DNA of 64,000 nt from UBA695 sp042691655. Its GTDB lineage: Bacteria > Verrucomicrobiota > Verrucomicrobiia > Chthoniobacterales > Chthoniobacteraceae. Numbering within the stretch: the stretch's first letter is position 1; every line of letters starts with the position of its first letter. A program made the position numbers and the translations under genes. Below are positions 1 through 11,448 of this stretch, piece after piece. A model generated the notes under the pieces. The model worked only from the letters and a program-made list of their open reading frames with translations, was not told the DNA's origin and did not search any database. The stretch covers positions 3,038,001 through 3,102,000 of the forward strand of contig CP170506.1 in assembly GCA_042691655.1 (NCBI GenBank), in the 5' to 3' direction.

Positions 1-252
1 ACCGCCGCGTGCGCCGCATCCATCGGCGGGCAGCCCGTGGAGCTGACAACGCGCGAATTCGCCTTGCTGGAGCTGCTCATCCGGCGGCGGGGGGCGGTGG
101 TCTCGCGCGACGAAATAAACGAACACCTCATGGATGAGCGCGACGATTCAATGTCCAACCTGCTGGATGTCTACATCTACCGGCTGCGGCAGAAATTCGG
201 CAAAACACGGATCCAAACCCGGCGCGGTATGGGCTACCAATGGAGCGCATGA
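1..252 (+). CDS. Response regulator, C-terminal winged-helix domain (5' partial)
   Basis: Reading frame 1 is open from the first base and ends at TGA 250-252, so only the C-terminal DNA-binding part is present. The visible protein has the OmpR/PhoB winged-helix pattern: ELTTREFALLELL, then VVSRDEI, then the recognition-helix region NLLDVYIYRLRQKF and the RGMGYQW wing. The receiver domain lies before the window. The stop overlaps an in-frame ATG (249-251) of the downstream histidine kinase, so the two are translationally coupled as a two-component pair. Confidence 0.93.
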   Translation, partial: TAACAASIGGQPVELTTREFALLELLIRRRGAVVSRDEINEHLMDERDDSMSNLLDVYIYRLRQKFGKTRIQTRRGMGYQWSA

Positions 253-1667
253 CCCCGCTGCGCGACAGCATCCAGTGGAGGATTTTCCTCTACTACACCG
301 CCATTTTTTCCGTGGCGGTCGCCCTGCTGTTTGCCGGGCATTTCTGGACCACGTTGCAGAGTGTGCGGCGCACAGCCAAAGCACGGATGCAGGAGCAAGC
401 GGTGCATCTGCTCCCCGAAGCCTTCCCTCCGCCGGATTGGACGAAAGCAGCTGATAATCCCCTTTCCACGGAACCTCCGGTAACGCGAGGGCCGGTGGAA
501 AGACGGGAGTTCCATAAAATCGTGGCAAAATTGGGGCAGGAGCAGATTTATGTGATCCTCGTCAATTGGAAGGGGCAGGAAATCTACCGATCAAAAAACG
601 CGCCTCGGGATTTTTACGTCATCGCTTCCCCGGGAGGGCCTTTGAAGCTGAACCCGGATGCCCTCTCCCTCGGCGTGGAAGTTCACACGCGTCTCGGGGA
701 TGTCCTCGCATTGGGGCAACCCAGGAAGGCGGTTGAAGCGCAAACCCTCCACACCCTGCCCCAGACCATTGCGACGGCGGTCTGCGTGCTCGGCCTGTTT
801 TCTTTTCTCGGCTTCCGCCTCATCAAGCACGGCCTCAAACCCATCCGGGAAATCAGCCGGGCCGCCGAGCATATCGCCAATGGAGCCCTTTCGGAACGCA
901 TCGCCATCTCTTCGCAAACGTCCGAACTCGGGCAGCTGGCCAACGTGCTCAACCACACCTTCAACCAGTTGGAAAGCGTCCTGCTGCGCCAAAAGCAATT
1001 CACCGCCGACGCCTCTCATGAACTTCGCACGCCGGTTGCATCCATCCTGGCCGATTGCGAATTCTCGCTCAAACGCGAGCGCCCACCGGAGCGCTACCGG
1101 GAAACGATCGAGGTCTGCCGAGAAGCCGCCCGGCACATGCGTAAAATCATCGAGTCCCTGGGCCTGCTCTCCCGGTTCGACGCGGAGGCGGTGGACCTTC
1201 AAAAAACACCGTGCGACCTCGCCTGCGTTGCCGCCCAGGCCCTTGCGCTCGTCCAGCCCTTGGCGCGGAAGCATACGATAGAGCTACTCACCGAGCTTGC
1301 CCCCGCGCCCTGCCGGGGCGACACAGCGCGCCTGGAGCAAGTCGCCGTCAATCTCCTCTCCAACGCGATCCTCTACAACCGCGCATCAGGCAAAGTGCAT
1401 CTGCGCACCGGCAGCGCGGAGGGAAAGGCGTTCCTCGTGGTGGAGGATAACGGCCCCGGCATCCCCGAGGATAAAATCGAGCGCATCTTCGACCGTTTTT
1501 TTCGCCTGGACACCACCCGCCGCCATCCCGAAAGCGGGAGCGGCCTCGGGCTGGCCATCTGCAAAGCCATTATGGAAGCGCACGGCGGAGAGATCAAAGC
1601 AACCAGCAAGCCCGGCTCGGGCGCCCACCTTGCCATCACCCTGGAAGCCATACCGTCAGCCAAATAG
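240..1667 (+). CDS. Membrane sensor histidine kinase
   Basis: 475-residue HAMP-type sensor kinase. It has a membrane segment at about residues 14-35, an extracytoplasmic domain of about 135 residues, a second membrane segment at about 176-194, then HAMP. The phosphoacceptor box is DASHELRTP with His260. The ATPase domain has an N box (NLLSNAILYN), a G1 box (VEDNGPGIP) and a G2 box (GSGLGLAICKA). Two starts are possible: ATG 240, or ATG 249, which overlaps the response-regulator stop as ATGA; neither has a strong Shine-Dalgarno. It pairs with the preceding regulator. The stimulus cannot be read from the sequence. Confidence 0.93.
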   Translation: MERMTPLRDSIQWRIFLYYTAIFSVAVALLFAGHFWTTLQSVRRTAKARMQEQAVHLLPEAFPPPDWTKAADNPLSTEPPVTRGPVERREFHKIVAKLGQEQIYVILVNWKGQEIYRSKNAPRDFYVIASPGGPLKLNPDALSLGVEVHTRLGDVLALGQPRKAVEAQTLHTLPQTIATAVCVLGLFSFLGFRLIKHGLKPIREISRAAEHIANGALSERIAISSQTSELGQLANVLNHTFNQLESVLLRQKQFTADASHELRTPVASILADCEFSLKRERPPERYRETIEVCREAARHMRKIIESLGLLSRFDAEAVDLQKTPCDLACVAAQALALVQPLARKHTIELLTELAPAPCRGDTARLEQVAVNLLSNAILYNRASGKVHLRTGSAEGKAFLVVEDNGPGIPEDKIERIFDRFFRLDTTRRHPESGSGLGLAICKAIMEAHGGEIKATSKPGSGAHLAITLEAIPSAK

Positions 1668-1673
1668 CCGCTA

Positions 1674-1750
1674 GGGCACCTCTGGAAAATGGAGCCAAAA
1701 GGGCGCAAAAAGACAAAGTGGATGACGTGCCTCGGTTTCCAGAGGTGCCC
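1674..1750. repeat. 15-bp perfect inverted repeat downstream of the kinase gene
   Basis: GGGCACCTCTGGAAA at 1674-1688 is the exact reverse complement of 1736-1750, with a 47-nt loop. It starts 7 bases after the kinase stop and precedes the GH1 gene. It may be a transcription-terminating or mRNA-stabilising foldback. A related half-site (TTTCCGGAGGTGCCC) occurs inside a terminator near 44.71 kb. No U-tract follows, so a simple intrinsic terminator is not supported. Confidence 0.6.
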
Positions 1751-1837
1751 GCTATTTGACCTAAGCTGCAAACGGACCGAAAATCCCTTCGCGCCGCTCG
1801 GAATAAAACTGGCAAGACCAACCTTCATCACTTCAAT

Positions 1838-3427
1838 ATGCCCCCGCCCCCAAAGATGCCAGACAACATTCCTTCACCACCAGCCACTACCGATTTTCTC
1901 TGGGGAGTCGCCACTTCAGCCTACCAATCCGAGGGCGGGTACAACGGACCCGGCGAACCCCAGACAAACTGGGCCGAGGCGGAAACGCGCCAGGAAGTCA
2001 TGCCATCGGGCCAAGCAGCGGATTTCTGGAATTGTTACGAAGCCGATTTTGCCACCTGCCAGAAAATGGGCCTCACCGCCTTCCGGCTCGGGATCGAGTG
2101 GAGCCGCGTTCAGCCCCGTGCCGCGAACGCCGCCAGCCAAGGCGGTCCGCCCCCATTCGATCTCGATGCGCTGGAACGCTACGGCGACATCATCGCTTCC
2201 TGCCGCAACCACGGCCTGGAGCCCATCGTCACCCTGCATCATTTCGTGCATCCGGCCTGGCTGGGTAGCGATCCCTGGCTCAGCCCAGCGATCCAGAAGC
2301 CCTTTTTGCTTTTCGTCAAAACCGCCGTCACCCACATCAACCAGACTTTGGTGGAAAAACACGGCCTGGCCCCCATTCGCTATTACCTGACCATCAACGA
2401 GCCCAACACGCTGGCCGTGAACACCTACCTGGGCAATCAATTCCCCGGCCACGGCTCGCGAGGCTTCGCCAACTTCAGCCGCTGCTTAAATCAACTGCTC
2501 GTGGCGCACGTTCGCGCCTACAACGCCATCCACGATCTTCACGAGGCAAACGGCTGGGGCCGCCCAGAGGTCAGCCTCAACAATTATTGCAGCGACCTGT
2601 ATTGGTCCGACAAAGTGCTCCTCGACCTGCTGGCCTTCCGGGAACGCGGAATCGCGCGCGAAAACTTACGCGCCTATCTTGCAACCAAGTCCGGCGAATT
2701 CAAGACCACCCTCAAGGCCGCGAAACTGCCCCTGAGGCGCGGACTGCTTTCCTTCATCGGCATTCTCGTCAAACGCTACCTGGAATCCAAAGGGAAACGC
2801 CTTTTCACCGCCAAGCCCTTTGCCCCGTTGCTCGACACCATCCAGGCCTCCCCACGCAAGCGGTTCCTCGATTTCATCGCCCTGGATTACTACGATCCCT
2901 TCATGGCCCACAGCTTCCGGGTCCCGATGCTGGCAGACCACGAATTTAAGACCAAGACCTTCCGGGCCTGGCTGGAAGCGTGTTTCGTCAGCAAATGGTG
3001 GGACTGGCGGGTCTTGCCTCGCGGCATGCATTTCTTCTGCGCCTATTATTCGCGGGATTTTCAGGGTCGCGACATCCTCATCGCCGAAAATGGCATGGCA
3101 TTGCGGCGACGCCCCGACAACCGGCACACGCACCGGCGCGACCGCTACACCCGCAGCACCTTTTTGCGCCAGCACGTTACCGAAGCCATGAAAATGGTTC
3201 ACGATGGCATCCCGCTTATCGGCTATCTCCACTGGTCCCTCTTCGATAACTACGAATGGGGCTCGTTCACGCCGCGCTTCGGGCTGTTCTCGCTAGACTA
3301 TACCCGCGACACCGGCCGGGTGGTGGAAGATCATTTGGGCGACCGCCCATCGGAGACCTACGCGCGGCTTGTTTGCCAAGCCAAGGAAAATACCCCGCAA
3401 ATATCTCCAGCAGGGCCAATGAACTGA
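1838..3427 (+). CDS. Glycoside hydrolase family 1 (beta-glucosidase-like)
   Basis: 529-residue GH1 TIM-barrel enzyme that hydrolyses beta-linked glycosides with retention. The start reads DFLWGVATSAYQSEG, typical of GH1. The acid/base is Glu188 in TINEP, and the nucleophile is Glu417 in LIAENGMA. The closing IGYLHWSLFDNYEW segment carries the usual substrate-binding residues. No signal peptide, so it is cytoplasmic. It is longer than the usual 440-480 residues because of an insertion around residues 280-350 (RAYLATKSGEF to FTAKPFAPLL). The exact sugar specificity cannot be read. A 170-bp gap with an inverted repeat separates it from the kinase gene. Confidence 0.93.
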   Translation: MPPPPKMPDNIPSPPATTDFLWGVATSAYQSEGGYNGPGEPQTNWAEAETRQEVMPSGQAADFWNCYEADFATCQKMGLTAFRLGIEWSRVQPRAANAASQGGPPPFDLDALERYGDIIASCRNHGLEPIVTLHHFVHPAWLGSDPWLSPAIQKPFLLFVKTAVTHINQTLVEKHGLAPIRYYLTINEPNTLAVNTYLGNQFPGHGSRGFANFSRCLNQLLVAHVRAYNAIHDLHEANGWGRPEVSLNNYCSDLYWSDKVLLDLLAFRERGIARENLRAYLATKSGEFKTTLKAAKLPLRRGLLSFIGILVKRYLESKGKRLFTAKPFAPLLDTIQASPRKRFLDFIALDYYDPFMAHSFRVPMLADHEFKTKTFRAWLEACFVSKWWDWRVLPRGMHFFCAYYSRDFQGRDILIAENGMALRRRPDNRHTHRRDRYTRSTFLRQHVTEAMKMVHDGIPLIGYLHWSLFDNYEWGSFTPRFGLFSLDYTRDTGRVVEDHLGDRPSETYARLVCQAKENTPQISPAGPMN

Positions 3428-3510
3428 AGCCAACCCGCAAAAAGAAACAGACAGATCCCCATGCCCCGCAGACGGGGCTCCACGCAGCATGAAAAAGGGG
3501 GTATTCTATT

Positions 3511-3560
3511 CTCACGCAAAGGCGCAAAGAGTCCTGCCTTTCTTTGCGCCTTTGCGTGAG
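3511..3560. repeat. 19-bp perfect hairpin (REP-like or terminator)
   Basis: CTCACGCAAAGGCGCAAAG at 3511-3529 pairs perfectly with 3542-3560 across a 12-nt loop. It lies 83 bp past the GH1 stop and is followed by CCTCTGCCTTTTTT, so it could terminate the GH1 transcript. The ACGCAAAGGCGCAAAG word is a recurrent dispersed hairpin in several bacterial phyla (recall, not checked). The remaining sequence up to the IS66 left end at 3734 holds no convincing gene. Confidence 0.65.
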
Positions 3561-3791
3561 CCCTCTGCCTTTTTTCTAGGACACCTATTTTCGGATTAGA
3601 AGGATGCTGGGATTTTTAGGCGGAAGGCGCAAGCGCTATTCGTAGATAGCGGCTTTGCCTGACAACACTGCCCGGCCCGAAAAGACCAAGTCCATCTGCA
3701 TGGAGATTGCTGCGAGTTGGTGTGAAACCAAGCGTAAGCGTCACGCGGAGCGCCTCTATCCTGGAGGGATGAAAATTGTCAGTATGGGAGG

Positions 3792-4238
3792 ATGCAAAGC
3801 GAAGCGATTCGGGATGAGTTGTTGAAAATAGACCGCCGAGGGCATGTGCTGGTAAAGAGAGAACGAAGGGAGGCGCTGTTGGATGAGTACGAGCGGTGTG
3901 GGGTGAGCGCGGCGGAGTTTGCAGCGCAGATTGGGGTGAAATACCAGACGTTCGCCCATTGGCAGCAGAAGAGGAAGAACCAGCGGCAAGCGCTGTTGGT
4001 GCAAGCAGCGGCTCCAGTTCCGGCCGCATTGATGGCACCGCAGCCAGGGCCGGGGCTGCGCTGGGTAGAAGCGGAGGTCGAAGCGGGCGTCCAAGGCGAG
4101 CAGGTGATGGCAATCGTAGCGGCGCTCAAGCTTGAGTTACCGGGCGGAGCGAGCGTGGAACTCTCCACCCCTGGCCAAATGAAGCTGGCGGCGGAGTTGC
4201 TGAAGGCGCTGGCAGCCAAGGGGCAAACGGGATGCTGA
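3792..4238 (+). CDS. tnpA: IS66 TnpA-like accessory protein
   Basis: 148-residue first ORF of the IS66 element. Residues about 25-60 form a helix-turn-helix-like segment (LLDEYERCGVSAAEFAAQIGVKYQTFAHW), as expected for the TnpA/OrfA accessory DNA-binding protein. The C-terminal half is a low-complexity Ala/Val/Gly stretch ending near the tnpB start. It overlaps tnpB by 7 bases (4232-4238), suggesting coupling. Its role in transposition is not well defined in the family. Confidence 0.88.
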   Translation: MQSEAIRDELLKIDRRGHVLVKRERREALLDEYERCGVSAAEFAAQIGVKYQTFAHWQQKRKNQRQALLVQAAAPVPAALMAPQPGPGLRWVEAEVEAGVQGEQVMAIVAALKLELPGGASVELSTPGQMKLAAELLKALAAKGQTGC

Positions 4239-4585
4239 GTTTTAGCGGGAGCCTCAAAGTGCTAGTGTCGTTGGAGCCGTGCGACATGCGCAAGGGCTTC
4301 AACGGGCTGCACGCCCTGGTGAGTGAACGGCTGGGAGAGGATCTACGGGGCGGAGCGATCTTCGTGTTCAGCAACCGGCGGCACAACCGGATCAAGCTGC
4401 TTTACTGGGACGGCACGGGGATCTGGGTGATGAGCAAGCGGCTGGAAAAGGGATGCTTCTCATGGCCTCGGAACGTGGAGCCGGGACGCACGAAGCTCAA
4501 GCTGAGCGCGGAGGCGTTGGCGCTCTTGACCGACGGGATCGACCTGCACGGGGCGAAGATGCGTCCGTGGTATGAGCGGGAATAG
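4232..4585 (+). CDS. tnpB: IS66 TnpB (Orf2) accessory protein
   Basis: 117-residue protein with the classical IS66 Orf2 pattern: an LEPCDMRKGFNGL segment at about residues 15-27, then IFVFSNRRHNRIKLLYWDG, and a conserved GIWVMSKRLEKG-FSWP segment. Length and order match the family. It lies between tnpA (7-bp overlap) and the transposase (72-bp gap) within the same inverted repeats. Confidence 0.95.
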   Translation: MLSFSGSLKVLVSLEPCDMRKGFNGLHALVSERLGEDLRGGAIFVFSNRRHNRIKLLYWDGTGIWVMSKRLEKGCFSWPRNVEPGRTKLKLSAEALALLTDGIDLHGAKMRPWYERE

Positions 4586-4657
4586 CAGTCATATATTAAG
4601 TATGATCGGCGCTTGAATTTAGCGACGGGATGACTAGTCTCCTGTGGCCAACGAGCA

Positions 4658-6199
4658 ATGGTCACCGAACGCGAACAGGAACTTCTGGAAGAGAACGCGC
4701 GATTGCGTGCAGAAGTCGCGTTACTGCGGCAAAAGGTGGACCTGTTGGTGAAGCGGATCTTCGGAGCGGGGAGCGAGAAGCTCGACCCGAGGCAACTGGA
4801 ACTGTTGTTGGAAGGGAGTTCGCCGGGAAAAGCGAACGAGCCCGACTTGGCGGCGGAGGCCACTCGGCGCTCGAAGGAAGAATCGACTCCGCGCTCTAAG
4901 AGCAAGCCTGCGAAAAACAAAGGGCCGCGGTTGCCTGCACACCTGCCGTGCGTCGAGGAGCTCGTCGATCCGCTGCCGGTGCAGGCAGAACCGCAAGCGT
5001 GGCGCTGCATCGGCCAGGAAGTCAGCGAGCAGCTCGACTACGAACCGGCTCGGTTCCTACGTCGGCGCATGATCCGGCGCAAGTATGTGAAGCGTGGCGA
5101 ACTGGACGCCGTGCCCGTGATCGCGCCATTGCCGCCGGTATTACAGGAACGCTGCATCGCGGCGCCGGGGCTCTTGGCGCAAGTCATCGTGGCCAAATAC
5201 TGCGACCATCTGCCGCTCCATCGCCAGGAGCGAATATACGCCACGCGCCACCAAGTCATCCTGCCCCGTCAAACGCTGGCGCGGTGGATGGGGTTGGCTG
5301 CCGACTGGCTGGGTTTGATCTATCGGGAGATCAACGCGGGCGTGGTGAAAGGCGGCTACATCCAGATGGACGAAACCCCGGTTCGCTACCTTGATCCCGG
5401 CAATAAGAAAACGGGTACCGGCTACCTGTGGGTATGCAACCGGCCCGGCGGCGAAGTCGTTTACCACTGGCGCACCAGTCGCGCCGCCGAGTGCGTGGGC
5501 GAGATCCTTCCCGCCCACTGGCGGGGCGTCCTGCAATGCGATGGGTATGCGGGTTACCGTAGCTACGCCCGGAGCGCTGGCCGCGAAGGCCACATCCGGC
5601 TCGCCGCCTGTTACGCCCACGCGCGGCGCAAGTTCATCGAATCGCAATCGCAGGCCCCATGCATCGTCACTTGGCTCCTTCGGCAAATGGCACACCTTTA
5701 CCAAATCGAAAAATACTTACGGCAAGAACGCGCCGGGCCGCGGTTGCGGGAAGCCCTCCGAGCGGCCCAAAGCCATCCCATCCACGAACGCATCGGCAAG
5801 GCGCTGGTGCGACTAAAAACCAAGAAACGCTACCTGCCCAAAAGCAGCATGGGCAAAGCCATCGACTACGCGCTGGGTCAATGGCCGGGCTTGAGCGTCT
5901 TCCTGCAAGACGGGCGCGTGGAGATCGATAACAACCTTGTTGAAAATGCCATCCGGCCCACGGCGGTGGGCAAAAAGAACTGGCTCTTCGTAGGCGACGC
6001 CGATGCGGGCCAGCGCGGGGCGGTCCTCTACACCGTCATCGAAAACTGCCGACGCAACGGCGTAGATCCCTACGCCTACTTGCGGGAGATCCTCACCAAA
6101 CTGCCCGTGCTGACCAACCAGAACATCGCCACCTGGATACCGGCAGCCTACGCCAAAAGGCTTCGCGAAGAGCGGTACCCCCAAGCCGCCGCCTCGTAG
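4658..6199 (+). CDS. tnpC: IS66 family DDE transposase TnpC
   Basis: 513-residue transposase. The N-terminus is a leucine-zipper-like coiled coil (EQELLEENARLRAEVALL), followed by a Lys/Ser-rich linker, a zinc-finger-like/core region and an RNase-H-fold catalytic domain. Putative DDE residues are Asp238 (QMDETPVRY), Asp295 (LQCDGYAGY) and Glu429 (NNLVENAIRP). The C-terminal segment NWLFVGDADAGQRGAVLYT is typical of the family. The frame is intact, so the enzyme is probably active. Confidence 0.96.
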   Translation: MVTEREQELLEENARLRAEVALLRQKVDLLVKRIFGAGSEKLDPRQLELLLEGSSPGKANEPDLAAEATRRSKEESTPRSKSKPAKNKGPRLPAHLPCVEELVDPLPVQAEPQAWRCIGQEVSEQLDYEPARFLRRRMIRRKYVKRGELDAVPVIAPLPPVLQERCIAAPGLLAQVIVAKYCDHLPLHRQERIYATRHQVILPRQTLARWMGLAADWLGLIYREINAGVVKGGYIQMDETPVRYLDPGNKKTGTGYLWVCNRPGGEVVYHWRTSRAAECVGEILPAHWRGVLQCDGYAGYRSYARSAGREGHIRLAACYAHARRKFIESQSQAPCIVTWLLRQMAHLYQIEKYLRQERAGPRLREALRAAQSHPIHERIGKALVRLKTKKRYLPKSSMGKAIDYALGQWPGLSVFLQDGRVEIDNNLVENAIRPTAVGKKNWLFVGDADAGQRGAVLYTVIENCRRNGVDPYAYLREILTKLPVLTNQNIATWIPAAYAKRLREERYPQAAAS

Positions 6200-6302
6200 A
6201 CCTCATAGATCTCGTATCGCTTTACCTACGAGATCTATGAGCCTTATGACCCGTTACGAGCCGACGCCCGTCAAGTGGCGCTTCGCGTGACGCTTACAAC
6301 CA

Positions 6303-7745
6303 GGTAGTGTCCAGATTCTTTCGCACTTTCAGTTGATGGCCTGAGGAAGGTTGGTCTTTGTTTTTGGGTTTCTTGTTTGGTTTTGATATCCGCCCCCGCG
6401 GGGGCGGATATCAAATTTGTCGATCAGGCTACGGCTTCCTCTGTGGCTGATGGGTTCTCGCGCAGGCGGCTCATGTCCAGGTAGCGCTTGCTGCCCCACT
6501 TGGTTCCGGCGATGTGCCGCAGCCGCGCGGCTGCGAGCATCAAGGCACTCTGGCCGTCGGGGAAGGAACCTACCACTCGGGTTCGTCGCCGGATTTCCCG
6601 GATTACGCGTTCCAGCGGGTTGTTGGTTCGCAGGTTGCGCCAGTGTTCGCGGGGGAAGTGCATGTAGCTCAATGTCTCCTCGATGCCCGTCGCGACCAGT
6701 TCCGCTGCTTTGCCAAGCTTCATTTCCCGCAGTTTAAAGACGACCGCCTTTGCCTTTTCCTGCGCCGCAGCCAGGTCTTCCTGGGCATGGATCGCTTTGA
6801 GCATGGCCACCACTTCCTTGACTTTCCCACTCGGCACCGCCGTCCATACGTTGCGGTAAAAATGCACCGTGCATCGCTGCCATTTCGCTTCTGGGTAAAA
6901 ATCCGCAAGGCTTTCTACCAGCCCCAGGCACTTGTCGCTCACGAAGAGCTTTACTCCGGCCAAACCCCGCTGCTTCAACCCCCGCATGAAGTTCGTCCAG
7001 CTTTCCTTGTCCTCCTTGGTTCCTTCGGCCACTGCTAGCACTTCACGATAGCCGTCCTGGTTAACTCCCACGGCGATCAAAATGCTCACGTTTTTAACCT
7101 CTCCGCCCCAGCTTCGCTTAAGCCATACCCCGTCGAGATAGACGTAGGCAAAGCGGCCTTCGATGGGCCGGTTGCGCCACTCCTCAATCTGCCCGTAGAT
7201 CTTCTGGTTTAAATCGCTCACCACGCTCGGGCTTACCCGGGTTCCCCAGAGCGCCTCGGTAATGTCCTCGACCCGCCGCACGCTCACTCCGGCCAAATAC
7301 ATTTCGACGAGCGCCTCCTCGACGCTGCTCTCCCGGCGCTTGTAGCGTTCGATGATTGCCGTTTCAAAGGGCAGGCTCCGCAGCTTGGGCACCTTCAAAC
7401 TGACTTCGCCTGCTTTGGTATGCAGTTGCCGTTCGTAATGCCCCGCTCGGGTGTCAGCCCGATCCCCGCTGCGCTCATAACGCTTCGCCCCGCACAACCG
7501 GTCGGCCTCCGCGTCTAGTAGCGCGTTCAACGTCTCCTCAACCGCCTCTAGTACCACCCCGCTCAGGTGTTCTTTAATCCTTCCTTCGTCGATACTTATG
7601 ATCTTGCCGTGGCCTTCGGCCCCGGCTACGGCGCTACCCGCCGTTTCCTGCGTTTCTTCTTTGTATTCGCTCATGGGTTGCTCTCTTTTTGCCAACCTTC
7701 CTCTTACCACCCCAAAAAAATGTGCGAAAGAATTACTACGTCATC
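6303..7745 (-). mobile_element. IS256-family insertion sequence nested at the right edge of IS66
   Basis: The ends are inferred from an 8-bp direct repeat TACAACCA at 6295-6302 and 7746-7753, flanking 1443 bp. The 24-bp ends match at 16 of 24 positions without gaps, including a perfect inner 12-mer ATTCTTTCGCAC (6315-6326 and its complement 7722-7733). The left duplication consists of the last 3 bases of IS66 plus the first 5 of its target duplication, so this element inserted after IS66. A sub-terminal GAGGAAGGTTGG word also recurs inside both ends. Confidence 0.85.
6424..7674 (-). CDS. IS256 family (mutator-type) transposase
   Basis: 416 residues from ATG 7674 (MSEYKEETQ), preceded by AGAGAG at a suitable distance. 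A longer GTG start at 7710 has no ribosome-binding site. Mutator-type motifs are all visible: YLDGVWLKRS with the first Asp, VKLFVSDKCLGLVESL with the second Asp, the C/H motif WQRCTVHFYRNV, and TNNPLERVIREIRRRTRVVGSFPDG with the Glu. The frame is complete, and length is near the family norm of about 400. Confidence 0.95.
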   Translation of the reverse strand: MSEYKEETQETAGSAVAGAEGHGKIISIDEGRIKEHLSGVVLEAVEETLNALLDAEADRLCGAKRYERSGDRADTRAGHYERQLHTKAGEVSLKVPKLRSLPFETAIIERYKRRESSVEEALVEMYLAGVSVRRVEDITEALWGTRVSPSVVSDLNQKIYGQIEEWRNRPIEGRFAYVYLDGVWLKRSWGGEVKNVSILIAVGVNQDGYREVLAVAEGTKEDKESWTNFMRGLKQRGLAGVKLFVSDKCLGLVESLADFYPEAKWQRCTVHFYRNVWTAVPSGKVKEVVAMLKAIHAQEDLAAAQEKAKAVVFKLREMKLGKAAELVATGIEETLSYMHFPREHWRNLRTNNPLERVIREIRRRTRVVGSFPDGQSALMLAAARLRHIAGTKWGSKRYLDMSRLRENPSATEEAVA

Positions 7746-7822
7746 TACAACCAAGCCGCCGGCCACTCCGCAGATAATGCGTTGAACGGTCGCGAGGGTA
7801 TTCACGAAAACGACATCAGAGC

Positions 7823-7862
7823 AAAAAAAAGTCCCTCGGTCGTAATTAAACGACCGAGGGAC
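7823..7862 (-). terminator. Rho-independent terminator of the rRNA operon
   Basis: On the minus strand GTCCCTCGGTCG (7862-7851) pairs perfectly with CGACCGAGGGAC (7842-7831) around an 8-nt loop, followed by eight T residues (7830-7823). It begins about 6 bp after the 5S 3' end. The IS pair lies beyond it, so the operon is insulated from the insertions. Confidence 0.93.
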
Positions 7863-7867
7863 ATAAA

Positions 7868-7983
7868 ACTGGCAACGTCCTACTCTCGCACAACCTATAG
7901 ATGCACTACCATCGGGGCTACAGCGTTTCACTTCCGTGTTCGGAAAGGGAACGGGTGGGGCCACTGTGCTAAGGTCACCAGAA
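7868..7983 (-). rRNA. rrf: 5S ribosomal RNA
   Basis: On the minus strand the gene begins near TCTGGTGACCTTAGC and contains the conserved CCCGTTCCCTTTCCGAACACGG segment, then GAAGTGAAACGCTGTAGCCC, ending near GTAGGACGTTGCCAG. Length is about 115 nt, in the normal range. It is the last gene of the operon, directly before the terminator. Confidence 0.93.
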
Positions 7984-8075
7984 ATCTGGCGGAGTTGAAG
8001 ACAGATTTGAATAGGGGGGTAGGCGTTTTAGACCTTCTGGGGGGGTCAAACCGCACTCAAATCCGCCAGATTTCT
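7980..8075. other. 23S-5S spacer foldback
   Basis: AGAAATCTGGCGGA (7980-7993) is the exact reverse complement of 8062-8075. The stem abuts the 5' end of 5S, so it probably presents the pre-5S cleavage site. The loop is about 68 nt. Confidence 0.6.
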
Positions 8076-8105
8076 AGCGACATGCTTTGCTTCTATTGCC
8101 AATTG

Positions 8106-8145
8106 TATCAAAGAACAGTTGATTCTCTGACATCTACATACAGGG
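8106..8145 (-). promoter_or_regulatory. BoxA-like motif and distal strand of the 23S processing stem
   Basis: Plus-strand 8128-8145 (TGACATCTACATACAGGG) is the reverse complement of 11225-11242 with one mismatch, so the two flanks of 23S pair in the precursor. Next to it, 8106-8117 reads TGTTCTTTGATA on the minus strand, a BoxA-like word. A further GC-rich hairpin (CCGTCCGCGCG, 8193-8203, with 8216-8226) lies between it and the 23S 3' end. Confidence 0.6.
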
Positions 8146-8243
8146 GAAAAAAGGGAACGTCAAACTAAAGAATTGAAAATTTTATCTAACTGCCGTCCGC
8201 GCGATGCTTAAATTCCGCGCGGACGGAGTGTTAGAAAAGTAAA

Positions 8244-11083
<2,840 letters not shown>

Positions 11084-11224
11084 ATCCACTGCTCGGGCCT
11101 CACGGCCGTTGCAAATTATTTGATAACTGAATTCTCTTTAGTCCTTAAGGCTTTTACACCTTAAGAAACCTCTGAGTTTCATTATTTCAACTCTCAATCT
11201 TTATTTTTGAAGTTGTATTTTCTA

Positions 11225-11249
11225 CCCTATATGTAGATGTCAAAGAACA
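11225..11249 (-). promoter_or_regulatory. BoxA antitermination site and proximal strand of the 23S processing stem
   Basis: 11238-11249 reads TGTTCTTTGACA on the minus strand, close to the rRNA BoxA consensus TGCTCTTTAACA bound by NusB/S10. The adjoining 11225-11242 segment pairs with 8128-8145 across 23S (17 of 18). The rest of the 11084-11346 spacer shows no other gene. Confidence 0.68.
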
Positions 11250-11346
11250 GATTCGGGGTTTCCCCAAATCAAAGTCCGGTCCATCGAAGCTTCGCTTCTT
11301 GGAGTCGTACTTGAAAAACGGTTGTTTTGCTTTTTTACCGGAAACA

Positions 11347-11420
11347 TGGGCCTGACTGGACTCGAACCAGTGACCCTGCGCTTATCAAGCGCATGCTCTA
11401 ACCAACTGAGCTACAGGCCC
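11347..11420 (-). tRNA. tRNA-Ile (GAT)
   Basis: A 74-nt cloverleaf on the minus strand. The GGGCCTG acceptor strand pairs with CAGGCCC, the D-arm has AGCTCAGTTGGTTAGAGC, the anticodon loop contains GAT between matching CGC/GCG stems, and the T-arm has GGTTCGAGTCC. The CCA end is not encoded. It is second in the 16S-23S spacer in transcription order. Confidence 0.96.
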
Positions 11421-11448
11421 TTTTGTAAAGTATGCGCTCGGCGCAATC

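Larger units (their letters stand above)
3734..6297 (+). mobile_element. IS66-family insertion sequence (2564 bp)
   Basis: Terminal inverted repeats are GTAAGCGTCACGCGGAGCGCC at the left (3734-3754, 21 bp) and its reverse complement with one mismatch at the right (6277-6297). It contains the complete IS66 set: tnpA, tnpB and the DDE transposase tnpC. The left target duplication is AACCAAGC (3726-3733). Its right-hand partner was pushed away by the IS256 element and is intact at 7749-7756. All three frames are open, so the element may be functional. Confidence 0.93.

Noticed and set aside
6298..6305. AACCAGGT as a degenerate right target duplication of IS66
   Set aside because: The intact copy AACCAAGC exists at 7749-7756; the apparent mismatch is caused by the later IS256 insertion.
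7704..7964. Minus-strand frame overlapping 5S and its terminator
   Set aside because: Its first part is 5S rRNA and terminator sequence. Only a short tail beyond 7805 might be a remnant interrupted by the IS pair.
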